A stretch of DNA of 64,000 nucleotides from Burkholderia sp. BCC1644 (lineage in GTDB: Bacteria; Pseudomonadota; Gammaproteobacteria; Burkholderiales; Burkholderiaceae): positions 124,001-188,000 of the forward strand of contig NZ_CADFEI010000013.1 in NCBI RefSeq assembly GCF_902833225.1. Reading direction: 5' to 3'. The translations under genes were made by a program, and so were the position numbers. Numbering within the stretch: position 1 is the first letter of the stretch; each line of letters begins with the position of its first letter. Below, piece by piece: positions 51,958 to 61,119 of this stretch. Below the pieces are notes generated by a model that worked only from the letters and a program-made list of their open reading frames with translations, was not told the origin of the DNA and searched no databases.

Positions 51958-53319
51958 TCACTTTTTCAGCGCCTTCTCCTCCCACCAATCCCAGGATTTC
52001 AACGCCTGGCGCGCGACCCTGCCGCCGAGATACGAGAGCGAGTCGCTCGTCATCGACAGCGACTTCCGGTTCACGATCCAGAAGTCCGTCAGCTCGGATT
52101 GCTTCCCGCCAAGCAGATCGGCGATGGTCCGGCCATTCAGATGCGTCAACGCGACACCATGACCGAAGCATCCGCCCGAATAGATGATGCGTTCGTCGTC
52201 GATGAAGCTGATTTCGGGCGCCATGTCCAACGTGACCGAGACCGGACCGCCCCATCGATAATCGATGCGTGTGTGCTTCAGTTGCGGGTAGATCCATTTC
52301 AGATGAGCTTCGCAATGCTGCCAGGCCAGCGGCGCGGAAACCTCTTCCGAAGCGGCTGTCCGGTACACGATCACGTCGCCGCCGCCCATGATGATCCGGC
52401 CGTCTGCGGTCGGCCTGAAGTAGTGCAGCATCTGCCGGTTGTCGCCGAATGATTGCCGGTCGCTCCAGCCGATGCTGTCCCATTGCGCAGCGCTCAACGG
52501 TTCGGTGACGACCTGATAGGTCCAGAGGGGATACTGGCGCGCGCGCAGCCGTTCCGGGCCGGGAACCTCGCGCGAGTATGCGTTGGTCGCGAGGACCAGC
52601 TTGTCCGCCTTGATCTTTCCGTGCGGGGTCGTGACCACGATCGCGGAAGATGTCCTTTCCATGTTCGTGACCTGGGTCGTCTCGTACACGGCAACACCGG
52701 CGGATTCCGCCAGGGACTTGAGCGCCCGCACCTGCTTGCAGGGATTGAGGTATCCCGTCCCGGACTCGTAGATGCCACCCGCAAAGCGTTCCGAATGGAA
52801 GTCCTGCTGAAACTGCTCCGCGCTGCGCCACACCATGTCCTCGTCGATGCCCAGCTTCTGAAACAACGCGTAGGTCTTCTGCAATCGGCCCAGTTGCTGC
52901 TTCGTATAAGTGGCGCGCACCAGCCCACTGTGGCGGTACTCCGACTGAATGTCGTTTTCCTCGATCAGTTGCCTGGTATGGGCTACCGCGAGCTGCAGAT
53001 AGCGATGGGCATCGATCGTTTTCTGCTTGCCCCAGCGCAGCACGACCATCTCGGGTTCGAGACCGAACATCTTCGTGCTGAACCCTGCGTTGCGGCCGCT
53101 GGCGCCAAAGCCGACGATGGCGGCCTCAAGCACGACCACGCGTGCATTGGGGTGGTCTTTTTTGAACTGCCATGCGGTGTTCAGCCCCGTGAAGCCGCCG
53201 CCGACGATCGCGACGTCAACCTTGAGATCTTCCGTCAACGGCGGATTCGGTGCGTACTCGCCATACGCGTGCTGCCAGAACGATCTGCTTTGAAGCAGCG
53301 ATGCTTGATCAAATGACAT
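51958..53319 (-). CDS. FAD-dependent amine oxidase (DAO/GlpO fold)
   Basis: A 453-residue DAO-family oxidase. VDVAIVGGGFTGLNTAW near residue 35 binds FAD, followed by VVVLEAAIVGFGASGRNAGF. WGGPVSVTLDMAPEI and YSGGCFGHGVALTHLNGRTIADL are conserved in gamma-glutamylputrescine oxidase (PuuB)-like enzymes. It would oxidise an amine to an aldehyde with H2O2. It is the last gene of the leftward ALDH set, and the aldehyde could go to the ALDH. Confidence 0.88.
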   Translation of the reverse strand: MSFDQASLLQSRSFWQHAYGEYAPNPPLTEDLKVDVAIVGGGFTGLNTAWQFKKDHPNARVVVLEAAIVGFGASGRNAGFSTKMFGLEPEMVVLRWGKQKTIDAHRYLQLAVAHTRQLIEENDIQSEYRHSGLVRATYTKQQLGRLQKTYALFQKLGIDEDMVWRSAEQFQQDFHSERFAGGIYESGTGYLNPCKQVRALKSLAESAGVAVYETTQVTNMERTSSAIVVTTPHGKIKADKLVLATNAYSREVPGPERLRARQYPLWTYQVVTEPLSAAQWDSIGWSDRQSFGDNRQMLHYFRPTADGRIIMGGGDVIVYRTAASEEVSAPLAWQHCEAHLKWIYPQLKHTRIDYRWGGPVSVTLDMAPEISFIDDERIIYSGGCFGHGVALTHLNGRTIADLLGGKQSELTDFWIVNRKSLSMTSDSLSYLGGRVARQALKSWDWWEEKALKK

Positions 53320-53385
53320 GGTGGTGTGTTCGCTTGACGGGATCAGACTCCGGAACAGCCCGGGCCGCTTTCATTGTTCCTGCTT

Positions 53386-53883
53386 TCATCCATGCTTTTC
53401 GAGCATGAATTTTCCATCGTACTTTTTGACGAAAGAATCAACCTTTCGAGCCAGAACGGCATCCTGCCCCTCAAGCGACAGACGCATCATCTCGATCTGC
53501 AGATCCTCCTGATCGACCATGTAATCCAGAAAATCCCTGCCATCCGATGGGCCGATATTTCTGAGTCGGCGCAATTCCTCGCAATAGACGACCGTTTTCG
53601 AGTACACGAGCTTCAGGAACGGCCCAAGAAGAAATTTCGGAACCGAGCCAAGCGCCCACGCTTTCAGCAGCGTGCCGGTGTCGGGTGCCACGTCGAACCC
53701 CCATCGAGCTGCTGCTTGACGATAAATGGGGGCATTGAATTCTTCCAGCCTCAGATAAGCCGCCCAAAGCGATTGACGCGGATCACCATCGAGACGATTG
53801 GCAAGGCGCGCAATGGCACGAATTGCAAATGCCCGATTCTGGATTTCGCCTTTGAATCCCTTGGAAAATTGACTGGCAATCAT
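53386..53883 (-). CDS. Hypothetical protein, 165 aa, in amine-oxidase cluster
   Basis: An all-helical, soluble-looking protein, MIASQFSKGFKGEIQNRAFA to KKYDGKFMLEKHG. There is no signal peptide. ALGSVPKFLLGPFLKLVY is amphipathic and could contact membrane. It lies between the ALDH (110 bp) and the FAD oxidase (66 bp) on the same strand. I do not recognise the family; the conserved placement suggests a helper role (inference). Confidence 0.75.
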   Translation of the reverse strand: MIASQFSKGFKGEIQNRAFAIRAIARLANRLDGDPRQSLWAAYLRLEEFNAPIYRQAAARWGFDVAPDTGTLLKAWALGSVPKFLLGPFLKLVYSKTVVYCEELRRLRNIGPSDGRDFLDYMVDQEDLQIEMMRLSLEGQDAVLARKVDSFVKKYDGKFMLEKHG

Positions 53884-53993
53884 GAAAATAGTTACCTCAC
53901 ACGACGCTTGCCTTGCTCGAATCCATTTCTCCAGGCAGCGTTTTTAAGTTTTCCAATTGAAAATCTGCAACGTGACATCACGGCAGTGACGAC

Positions 53994-55442
53994 TTATTTC
54001 GCCTCGGGCAGTCGCTCTTCGAATGCCTTGATCGCAGCGGCAATGGAACCGTCGAGATAACCCCGCGTCTGCTCCGACACCAGCGCGTCACCCACCAACG
54101 GATTCGCGACGCCGTCAGGGCGCGTGATCGTCGCCACCGAACGGCGATGCGTGAACGTATCGAATCCTGTCTTGCCGTGATAAGCGCCCGAGCCGGAGTT
54201 TCCGATTCCACCGAACGGCGCGCCAGGAAGCAGTGCATGCAACAGCCCGTCGTTGCGCGTGACCCCGCCACTCGTCGTGCGATCCAGGAAGCGCCGGAAT
54301 TCCGCACCGTCGTCGCCGTACCAGTAGGCGGCAAGCGGCGCGGGGCGAGCCGTGATGTAATCGATCGCCTCCTGCAGATCGTCGTATCCATACACGACGA
54401 GCACCGGGCCGAATACTTCTTCGTCGGTTATCTCGGCCGACGCGGGGACATCAACCAGGATAGTCGGCGGAATCTTGCGCGACGCCCGATCGGGCAGCCG
54501 CCCAGCCTCGCCTTCCGGCGCTGCCACGTATTTTTTCGCGCCCTTCGCCGTCGCGTCAGTCACGAGGCCGACGATTCGGTCGAAATTTCGCTCGTTCACG
54601 ATGGAAACGACTGCAGGATTCTCCAGACAGGAGGGAAATATACAGTTGTACTGAGTAATAAGCTTATCAACAAACTCGGTCACGATGCCTCTGGGTACCC
54701 AGACATAGTCCGGGCACAGGCAAACCTGCCCGCCGTTCACGACGCGCGTGGCCGCAATCCTGCTGGCCGCCAGATCCAGATCGGCATCGGGCGCGACGAC
54801 GACCGGATTCTTGCCGCCAAGCTCGGTCGTCACGGGAACGAGATTCCTGGCTGCCACCTGCGCGACGATCGAACCAATCTTGGGCGAGCCGGTGAAGAAG
54901 AGATGGTCGAACCGCAACGCGGAGAAGGACTGCGACGTCGACAGGTCGCCGTGGATGAAGGCCACCTCCGCCTCGTCAAACGTGTCCGATACGATCTTCG
55001 CCAGCAAGCGCCCGGTTCTGACCTGATATTCCGGGAAATTCATCATGACGCGGTTCCCGGCCGCGAGCGCGCTCAGGGCCGGCTCGAACGTGAGCGTGAC
55101 CGGAAAATTCCACGCGCCCATTACACCGACCACCCCCTTGGGTTTTTGCTGAATGAAGCCCCCGGGAATTGCTTCAGGCTCCATCCACTTCTCGATGTTG
55201 TCGAGCGTGTAGAGAATGTCTTCGGACCACGGCAACGCTTCGAGCGCCTTGGTCAGTTCGGGCGGACGGTTGCCGTAGTCGGCGCTGAGCGCTTCCGCAA
55301 TCGCATCGAAGTTGGAAAGAACGGCAATCGCGAGCCGCCCCACCCGCGACTTTCGCACCTCGGCTGACGCCCCGCCCTCGGCAAGGAATGCCGCGCGCTG
55401 AACGTCGAGAATGCGTTCCAGTTCTGCCTTTTCATCCGTCAT
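53994..55442 (-). CDS. Coniferyl-aldehyde-type aldehyde dehydrogenase
   Basis: A 482-residue ALDH. GVVGVMGAWNFPVTLTFEP, FTGSPKIGSIVAQVAA, TTELGGKNPVVV (general base Glu) and GGQVCLCPDYV (catalytic Cys) are intact. The short form lacking the N-terminal extension resembles coniferyl aldehyde dehydrogenase. It oxidises an aldehyde with NAD(P). Divergent from the monoamine oxidase at 56129, with the palindromes at 55593 and 55898 between them. Confidence 0.92.
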   Translation of the reverse strand: MTDEKAELERILDVQRAAFLAEGGASAEVRKSRVGRLAIAVLSNFDAIAEALSADYGNRPPELTKALEALPWSEDILYTLDNIEKWMEPEAIPGGFIQQKPKGVVGVMGAWNFPVTLTFEPALSALAAGNRVMMNFPEYQVRTGRLLAKIVSDTFDEAEVAFIHGDLSTSQSFSALRFDHLFFTGSPKIGSIVAQVAARNLVPVTTELGGKNPVVVAPDADLDLAASRIAATRVVNGGQVCLCPDYVWVPRGIVTEFVDKLITQYNCIFPSCLENPAVVSIVNERNFDRIVGLVTDATAKGAKKYVAAPEGEAGRLPDRASRKIPPTILVDVPASAEITDEEVFGPVLVVYGYDDLQEAIDYITARPAPLAAYWYGDDGAEFRRFLDRTTSGGVTRNDGLLHALLPGAPFGGIGNSGSGAYHGKTGFDTFTHRRSVATITRPDGVANPLVGDALVSEQTRGYLDGSIAAAIKAFEERLPEAK

Positions 55443-55592
55443 GGTCGTTCCCTTTCAAAATGAGGTGCCGGATGCACGCTTCATGGTCACCCGCTGCCCG
55501 ATCGCGTTCCGGAGCCATCCGCCAACCCTGTGGAGCGCTCGTCCCGCCTTCTGTCGAATCGGAGCGCCATTTCGGCTGGCTGACGACAATTA

Positions 55593-55606
55593 TGTCATAT
55601 GACCTA
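55593..55606. promoter_or_regulatory. Candidate operator 1 (amine catabolism)
   Basis: TGTCATATGACCTA contains the perfect 10-bp palindrome GTCATATGAC. It is about 150 bp upstream of the aldehyde dehydrogenase start. It shares the pattern NGTC-N4-GACCTA with 55898-55911. Confidence 0.4.
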
Positions 55607-55897
55607 GTTGGCGTTATACAACACAATCCCGGGTGGCGCAACACCGATCGCTGTTGCACTGCGAGAAACTCCACGGAGGCCGAGGGCCAAGATAGTCGAC
55701 GGCCAAATGTTGTGACATGCACAAATATTGCGAAAATTGCCGGGTAAACCATCAAATATCGAAGCACAAAGACGATATCCATCGTCAGATGCAATGAGTC
55801 CGCGCACCAGGCGAGGCAACCGCAGGGGAAGCCGGTGACGAGCACTTCTTGCCCGCCGCACACCTGGTGCCGATCCATCCAATATCTTGCATAATTT

Positions 55898-55911
55898 GGT
55901 CGATCGACCTA
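55898..55911. promoter_or_regulatory. Candidate operator 2 (amine catabolism)
   Basis: GGTCGATCGACCTA contains the perfect 12-bp palindrome GGTCGATCGACC. It is about 220 bp upstream of the monoamine oxidase start and beside an AT-rich CTATAAATATG stretch that could include a -10. Confidence 0.4.
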
Positions 55912-56128
55912 TAAATATGAATTCGCGCATCTCGAGTCGTCGCCCGACGCATCGCGCCACCTGGCAACTTCATCCGCCGGCGCGGGGCAACGGAACGCCA
56001 CGAACACCATCGGCGTCAGCGTCGCATCGACAGGGGGATGGCGGGTTTATCGAAGTGAAGTCGGCTACGCCGGACGACGAGCGCGTCGTGTCCGAGCGCG
56101 GCAGACGCGTGACAAGGAGAGGGAAACC

Positions 56129-57496
56129 ATGGCAACCATTGATCAGTCGGCCAACCACGAATCAGATGTACTAATTATTGGCGCAGGCCTCTCGGGCATG
56201 AAGGCTGCGCTCGAGCTCAGGGACGCCGGGAAGCGCGTTCTGATTCTCGAGGCGCGCGACCGAGTCGGCGGACGGTCCATGCCAGGAGAGGTCGGCGGCC
56301 AGACGGTCGACTTTGGGGGCCAATGGGTCGGTGCATCGCAAAAGCTGTTGCGGGAGCAAGCAACGGCGCTCGGCGTGCCGATGTATCGCCAATATACGAA
56401 CGGCAACAGCCTCGTCAATATCGACGGCAAAGTGCACGCGTACACCAGCACGCCGAAGCTCCCTTTCTTGTCGACGCTGGAGCTTGGCCTGACCTTGCAC
56501 CGGTGGAAGCGCGACATGCAGACGCTCCCCGTCGGCGCGCCGTGGCTGGCGGAAAACGCACTCCAGTGGGACGCCATGTCGATCGAGGTATGGATCGACA
56601 AGCACGTGGACACCACCGCTGCGCGCGACTTCGCGCGTCTCGTCACGAGCGCGATTACCTGCACCGAGACCTTGCACGTGTCGTATCTGTTCTTCCTGGA
56701 ATGCCTGCGACAAGGGGGCGGCCTGGAAACGATGATGGGCGTCGATGGGGGCGCTCAGCAGGACAAGTTCCTCGGCGGTGCGTGGCAGATCCCGAAAAGA
56801 ATGGCCGACCGACTGAACGGGTGCATCGTACTTGACGCACCGGTGAGCACGATCGAGCAGGATGAGAACGGCGTTCGTGCGATATGCCCGCAACGCACGT
56901 ATGAGGCAAGGTATGCGATCGTCACCGCCCCGCCTGCGCTCGCATCCCGCATCCGCTTCACGCCGCCGCTACCCGCCAAACGTGCGGGACTGCTGCAAAG
57001 AATGCAGATGGGCGCCGTCATCAAGATGCACGTTGCCTACCCAACCCCGTTCTGGCGCCGTCGCGGGCTCAATGGATCGGTTGCCAGCGTCGGCCGCCAT
57101 CTGGGTTTTGTTTTCGACCAGTCGCCGGCGGATGAAAGTGTCGGCGTGTTGGTGGGCCTGATCGAAGGCAATCACGCGCTTGAACTGAGCGGGCTCGGCA
57201 AGGCAGCGCGCCGCGAGCATGTCATTGCCGATCTCGTCCATTACTTCGGCGACGACGCGGCGGCCCCGCTCGACTACGCGGACCATGACTGGACGACGGA
57301 CGAATGGGCGCTCGGCGGGTACGCATCCCATATGCCGCCCGGCGTTCTGACCTCGTACGGCGACAGTATCCGCGAACCGTTCGGCCGCATTCATTGGGCG
57401 GGCACCGAGACGGCGACGGAATGCATCGGCTATTTCGAGGGCGCGCTGGAGTCCGGGATCAGGGCGGCGGACGAGGTGATCAAGGCCTTGCGCTGA
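56129..57496 (+). CDS. Flavin monoamine oxidase family protein
   Basis: A 455-residue amine oxidase. DVLIIGAGLSGMKAALEL and RVLILEARDRVGGRS bind FAD. The C-terminal IHWAGTETATECIGYFEGALESGIRAA is the second FAD motif of MAO/PAO proteins. The usual covalent-flavin Cys of human MAO is not at the expected place (TECIGY has one nearby). It oxidises primary or polyamines to aldehydes. AAGGAGA precedes the ATG. The aldehyde product could go to the divergent ALDH. Confidence 0.91.
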   Translation: MATIDQSANHESDVLIIGAGLSGMKAALELRDAGKRVLILEARDRVGGRSMPGEVGGQTVDFGGQWVGASQKLLREQATALGVPMYRQYTNGNSLVNIDGKVHAYTSTPKLPFLSTLELGLTLHRWKRDMQTLPVGAPWLAENALQWDAMSIEVWIDKHVDTTAARDFARLVTSAITCTETLHVSYLFFLECLRQGGGLETMMGVDGGAQQDKFLGGAWQIPKRMADRLNGCIVLDAPVSTIEQDENGVRAICPQRTYEARYAIVTAPPALASRIRFTPPLPAKRAGLLQRMQMGAVIKMHVAYPTPFWRRRGLNGSVASVGRHLGFVFDQSPADESVGVLVGLIEGNHALELSGLGKAARREHVIADLVHYFGDDAAAPLDYADHDWTTDEWALGGYASHMPPGVLTSYGDSIREPFGRIHWAGTETATECIGYFEGALESGIRAADEVIKALR

Positions 57497-57662
57497 CCGC
57501 GGGCCCGCACCCCGGCATCTTCCGGGTTCATGCTGTGCTGGCGATGCGCGGACAACGCGTTATATTCTCGTCCGAGGCGGGACGACGCACTCGCATCCGC
57601 GGCAGACGTCCCGCGCTCGCCGCATTCCCCGACGCGTTTCCTCACCCAGCGAGAACGAAACA

Positions 57663-58505
57663 ATGGACCACGCGCAGTACTTCAGCCAGAGCTCGATCCA
57701 GGGCGCGAATCTTCGCCTGCACTATCTGTCGCAGTTGCTGCGCGAGCAGACAGGCTCGATCGTCCAGTACGGCATCCTTCGCGGGTTTCCGATCGGCTTC
57801 AGCCACTGGGCGGAAGTCGCCGTCGGCGGCTACCTGCTCGGCACCTATGAAATCGCCGTCTGCGCGATCCTCGAGGCGCTTGGCTCGCCCGAAAGGGTGC
57901 TGGTCGACCTCGGCGCCGCCGACGGGATCTTCGGCATCGGCCTGGTCCGGAACAACGTGTTTGCCCGCAGCCTGTGCTTCGAGATGGACGAGCAGCGCCG
58001 TCAGGCCATCCAGCACCGCGCCGCGGAGATGGGGCTGGCGGACCGCGTCGCGGTCTACGGCAAGGCCGATCGCAACCTGCCCGCAGTCCTGTCGGAGCAC
58101 GGCGGCGCGCCGGCCGAACGCGTCATCCTGTGCGATATCGAGGGCGCGGAGTTCGACCTGTTCGACGACGCGCTGCTGGAACAGCTCTCCGGCAGCCACG
58201 CGATCATCGAAATCCACGACTTTCTGCTGTCGGACCCGGAGCAAGCCGCGCGCGCATTCGACGAACTGAGCCAGCGCGCGAGCAAGCACTTCCACGTATA
58301 CGAGATCCGCGACGGATTGCGGGACATTCGCAATATCCCGTTGCTGCGCCACTGGTCGGACTGGGACGCCTGGCTGATGTGCGTCGAGGCGCGTTACCGG
58401 ATGATGCGATGGCTCTGGCTCGAGCCGAAAAGCCAGCCGCGGCGCTCCGATCAGGACATCGATCGCCTGATCCTCGACTACCAGCGCCGGATCTTCACCG
58501 CCTGA
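57663..58505 (+). CDS. FkbM-like SAM-dependent methyltransferase
   Basis: A 280-residue protein. VLVDLGAADGIFGIGL (about residue 79) is the SAM-binding motif I, and ILCDIEGAEFDLFDD is the FkbM signature. The N-terminal ~70 residues (QYGILRGFPIGFSHWAEVAVGGYLLG) are not part of the fold. FkbM enzymes O-methylate sugars or small molecules; the substrate is unknown. The ribosome site is weak. Neighbours give no pathway. Confidence 0.75.
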   Translation: MDHAQYFSQSSIQGANLRLHYLSQLLREQTGSIVQYGILRGFPIGFSHWAEVAVGGYLLGTYEIAVCAILEALGSPERVLVDLGAADGIFGIGLVRNNVFARSLCFEMDEQRRQAIQHRAAEMGLADRVAVYGKADRNLPAVLSEHGGAPAERVILCDIEGAEFDLFDDALLEQLSGSHAIIEIHDFLLSDPEQAARAFDELSQRASKHFHVYEIRDGLRDIRNIPLLRHWSDWDAWLMCVEARYRMMRWLWLEPKSQPRRSDQDIDRLILDYQRRIFTA

Positions 58506-58829
58506 CGCGCTCGCGCCGGCACGCATCGGGCTACCGCGTGTCCGGCTGCCGCTACGCCATGCGTGCCGCACGACGATCTCCCACGCGGCATGACATGCCT
58601 GCCCCGGCAACGTGAGCGCGCTCAGCGCGATGCGGCACGAAATTTCCGCTGCTCCGTACTTTTGTTAAATAGCTTGAATGACCGACAACCCGTCGGCAAT
58701 TTGCCTTACCATCCGGCCGTCATCCTCGCTGATGCCGAACACGGCCGACCGGCCGCAGGCAACGGCCGTGGTTTTTTCTATCGGCAGCTCGAATCGGGCG
58801 CCGATTTCATTCGAACGCCAGGACCGATC
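58506..58829. other. Intergenic region
   Basis: About 320 bp with no supported gene before the small membrane protein. No hairpin or operator stands out. Confidence 0.5.
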
Positions 58830-59150
58830 ATGTTCCAGTCCCCGGGAGATTCATTCGTCAGCGGTTCGTTGCTCGGCCTGTGCGTCGAGGTGCCGCTCGC
58901 CGCGCTGGTTTCGCTGGCCATGCACGGCGTCGACTGGAACGGGCAGCGCATCGCGATGCTGGTCGCCACGCCCGTGCTGATCGCGTGTATCGCGCTGCTC
59001 ACCCGCCCGGTGGCGTTCAGCACGATCTGGAAGCACAAGCGCTCGCCGTTCGTGCTCGACGACAATGTTCGCGCGTCGATTTACGGCCGGCTCAGCGGGA
59101 TCGCGCTCGGGCTGGTATTCGGCATCATGGTCGCGACGACGTTTTCCTGA
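58830..59150 (+). CDS. Small hypothetical membrane protein
   Basis: A 106-residue protein with three hydrophobic stretches: about residues 13-32 (LLGLCVEVPLAALVSLAMHG), 40-60 (IAMLVATPVLIACIALL) and 88-105 (LSGIALGLVFGIMVATTF). AGGA precedes the ATG at 58830. The function is unknown. It converges with the SsuA-like gene. Confidence 0.75.
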   Translation: MFQSPGDSFVSGSLLGLCVEVPLAALVSLAMHGVDWNGQRIAMLVATPVLIACIALLTRPVAFSTIWKHKRSPFVLDDNVRASIYGRLSGIALGLVFGIMVATTFS

Positions 59151-59242
59151 TTCCGCACGCCCGATCGCTCGATCGCTCGACGCAGCCCGCGTCGGGCCCG
59201 ACGCATCGCCCGTTCGCACGGGCATCGCCGCGCGGCACTGCC

Positions 59243-60241
59243 TCACCCCGCCGCAACCACCGGATTGAACGACGTATCCCACAACGGCGCGACATTGGCC
59301 GGCCCGTCGAGCACGCCGATCCGGGCGAACACATCCGCAACCTGTTGATGCTGCGCGACCACGTCAGGCGTCACCGGCAGCAGCGCAAAGTCTTCGCTGC
59401 GCTGGTCGAACATCGTGACGAGATCGGCAACCGGCACGCGCGTCTCGCGGTTCTGCGCGAGCGCGTAGTCGCGGAAATGCCCGTTCGCCCACGCATACGC
59501 GTGCCGGAACCGCAGCAGCAGATCGCCGGTGGCCGCGCGACGGCGCGCATCATCGAGTGCGCGAGGATTCGCGTACACCGGGAAATTGCCCGACAGATAA
59601 CCCTTCCCCGTCTTCAGCACGCGCGCACCGTAGCGATTGCGCGCGAGTTGACCGTTGTAGCCGTAGATCGCCCACGCGTCGATGTCGCCGCGATCGTACG
59701 CGGATAGCCCGTCGGTCGGCGACAGGTTGATCGGCTGGATATCGTCGAAACCGAGGCCGGCCTCCGTCAGCTGGCGATACAGGAAATAGTGCGACGTCGT
59801 CGCGCGCACGTAACCGACGCGCTTGCCCTTCAGGTCCGCGATGCTGCGGATCGGCGTGTCCTTGCGCGCGAGCGTGACCTGGTTGTTCAGGTCTTCGCGC
59901 ACCCGCGAAATGAACCGCACATTGGCTTTCTGGCGCGCGGCGAACACCGCGGGAATTTCGCTACCCGAACCGATATCGAGCGCATCCGCATTGAGCGCCT
60001 CGATATGCAGCACGCCGTTGTTCAGCTCGCGCCAGTCGATCCGGTACGGCGTGTCGCCGAGCCCGGCCGCCTGCAGCAGCGCACGCCAGCCGCCCTTGTA
60101 GGTCGCGACGCGCAACGTCGTGCCGGCGAGATCGGTGTTGACGACCGGCGCCGCGAACCCGGCCCTCGCGGCCAGGGGTGCCGCCACGACCGCGGCGCCG
60201 GCGAGCAGCAGGCGGCGGCGTGCCGCCGAGATAAACGACAT
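59243..60241 (-). CDS. SsuA/TauA-like ABC substrate-binding protein
   Basis: A 332-residue periplasmic binding protein. A twin-arginine-like ARRRLLLAGAAVVAAPLAARAGFAAP leader (written in part) may use Tat or Sec. The body (LRVATYKGGWRALLQAAG, SGSEIPAVFAARQKANVRFISR, YGYNGQLARNRYGARVL) resembles aliphatic sulfonate/taurine-binding proteins. No permease or ATPase is in the window. AGGAGC precedes the ATG at 60241. It follows the DUF3088 gene by 44 bp, probably in one transcript. Confidence 0.88.
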   Translation of the reverse strand: MSFISAARRRLLLAGAAVVAAPLAARAGFAAPVVNTDLAGTTLRVATYKGGWRALLQAAGLGDTPYRIDWRELNNGVLHIEALNADALDIGSGSEIPAVFAARQKANVRFISRVREDLNNQVTLARKDTPIRSIADLKGKRVGYVRATTSHYFLYRQLTEAGLGFDDIQPINLSPTDGLSAYDRGDIDAWAIYGYNGQLARNRYGARVLKTGKGYLSGNFPVYANPRALDDARRRAATGDLLLRFRHAYAWANGHFRDYALAQNRETRVPVADLVTMFDQRSEDFALLPVTPDVVAQHQQVADVFARIGVLDGPANVAPLWDTSFNPVVAAG

Positions 60242-60285
60242 CGGGTGCTCCTGTCGATCGAGAATGAGTCGTTGGAACCGTCGCG

Positions 60286-60630
60286 TCAATGCAGCGCCGG
60301 AAATCCGTGGCGTTCGGCCAGCAGCGCGAGGATGCGGCGCGCGTCGGTGACGAAGCGCACGTCGCCGAGCGTCTGCGCGTCGTCCGGCGCCGGCTGGTCG
60401 CGACCGAGTACAAGGACCGGCAGGCCCTGGTGCGCATCGTCGAGCGCGTCGATCACCGCGGGCCGCGGCCGCTCGAAGCCGACGCGCTTCACGTCCAGGC
60501 GGCCGGCACGATCGGGGGCGCTCGCCAGCAACCCTTCGATCGACAGTCCGTGCGGACAGACGAAGCGTTGACCCGGATGCTTCGGATCGGCAAAGCCCGG
60601 TTCCAGCAGAAACAGCACATCGCGACTCAT
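60286..60630 (-). CDS. DUF3088 family protein
   Basis: A 114-residue protein starting MSRDVLFLLEPGFADPKHPG. CPHG near residue 25 and VLGRDQPAPDD fit DUF3088. The function is unknown; members often neighbour sulfur-scavenging ABC genes. The ATG at 60630 has AGGAG about 10 bases upstream. First gene of the leftward unit with the SsuA-like protein. Confidence 0.78.
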   Translation of the reverse strand: MSRDVLFLLEPGFADPKHPGQRFVCPHGLSIEGLLASAPDRAGRLDVKRVGFERPRPAVIDALDDAHQGLPVLVLGRDQPAPDDAQTLGDVRFVTDARRILALLAERHGFPALH

Positions 60631-61119
60631 CTCAAACGGCTCCTGTGTTCGTTGATCCACCCATCCGGGATGAACGCGCTTGCGTGCGCTGTCGTTCCCG
60701 GAGCATGCCGGCCCGCGACCGGATGCCCGACTCTACCGTCACGCTTCGCGTGGCCCTACCAACGTTTTACGGAATCGATATGCGGGCGCGCATAGCGCAA
60801 CGATGGCTCGCCGCACAGCGGGCGTTGCGTAAAAACATCGTGATCGCGGCCGCAGGTGCTGCGTACATCGAACGATTTCATCGATCGATATGACGGCGCG
60901 CACGGCTTTCCGGCGCCAGGCGTACGCCGTCCGTGCGATGCATTCGCCGCAGCGTGCGCGCCGGGCGCGATCGCGACGAACATGCCGGGCCGACGGCAAC
61001 GCACATTACAAATCGGCCGCGCCGCGATTTACAAACCACGGATCGACCGTTCGTCGGCGCGCCCGTCATCAATAGCATCGTGATCCTCACAGACGTACCC
61101 ATAAAAACAGAGGATAGTC
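60631..61119. other. Divergent intergenic region upstream of porin
   Basis: About 490 bp between the DUF3088 gene and the porin gene. It should contain the promoters of both. I see no clear CysB-type or other operator by eye. Confidence 0.5.

Larger units (their letters stand above)
55443..56128. other. Long divergent regulatory region
   Basis: About 685 bp between the aldehyde dehydrogenase and monoamine oxidase genes. Composition is AT-richer in the middle. It holds two related palindromes (55593-55606, 55898-55911). Frames inside have no recognisable protein. Confidence 0.55.

Noticed and set aside
55432..55878. Minus-strand 148-residue frame in the amine-gene gap
   Set aside because: Overlaps the ALDH start, contains both unusual composition and the palindrome; no family.
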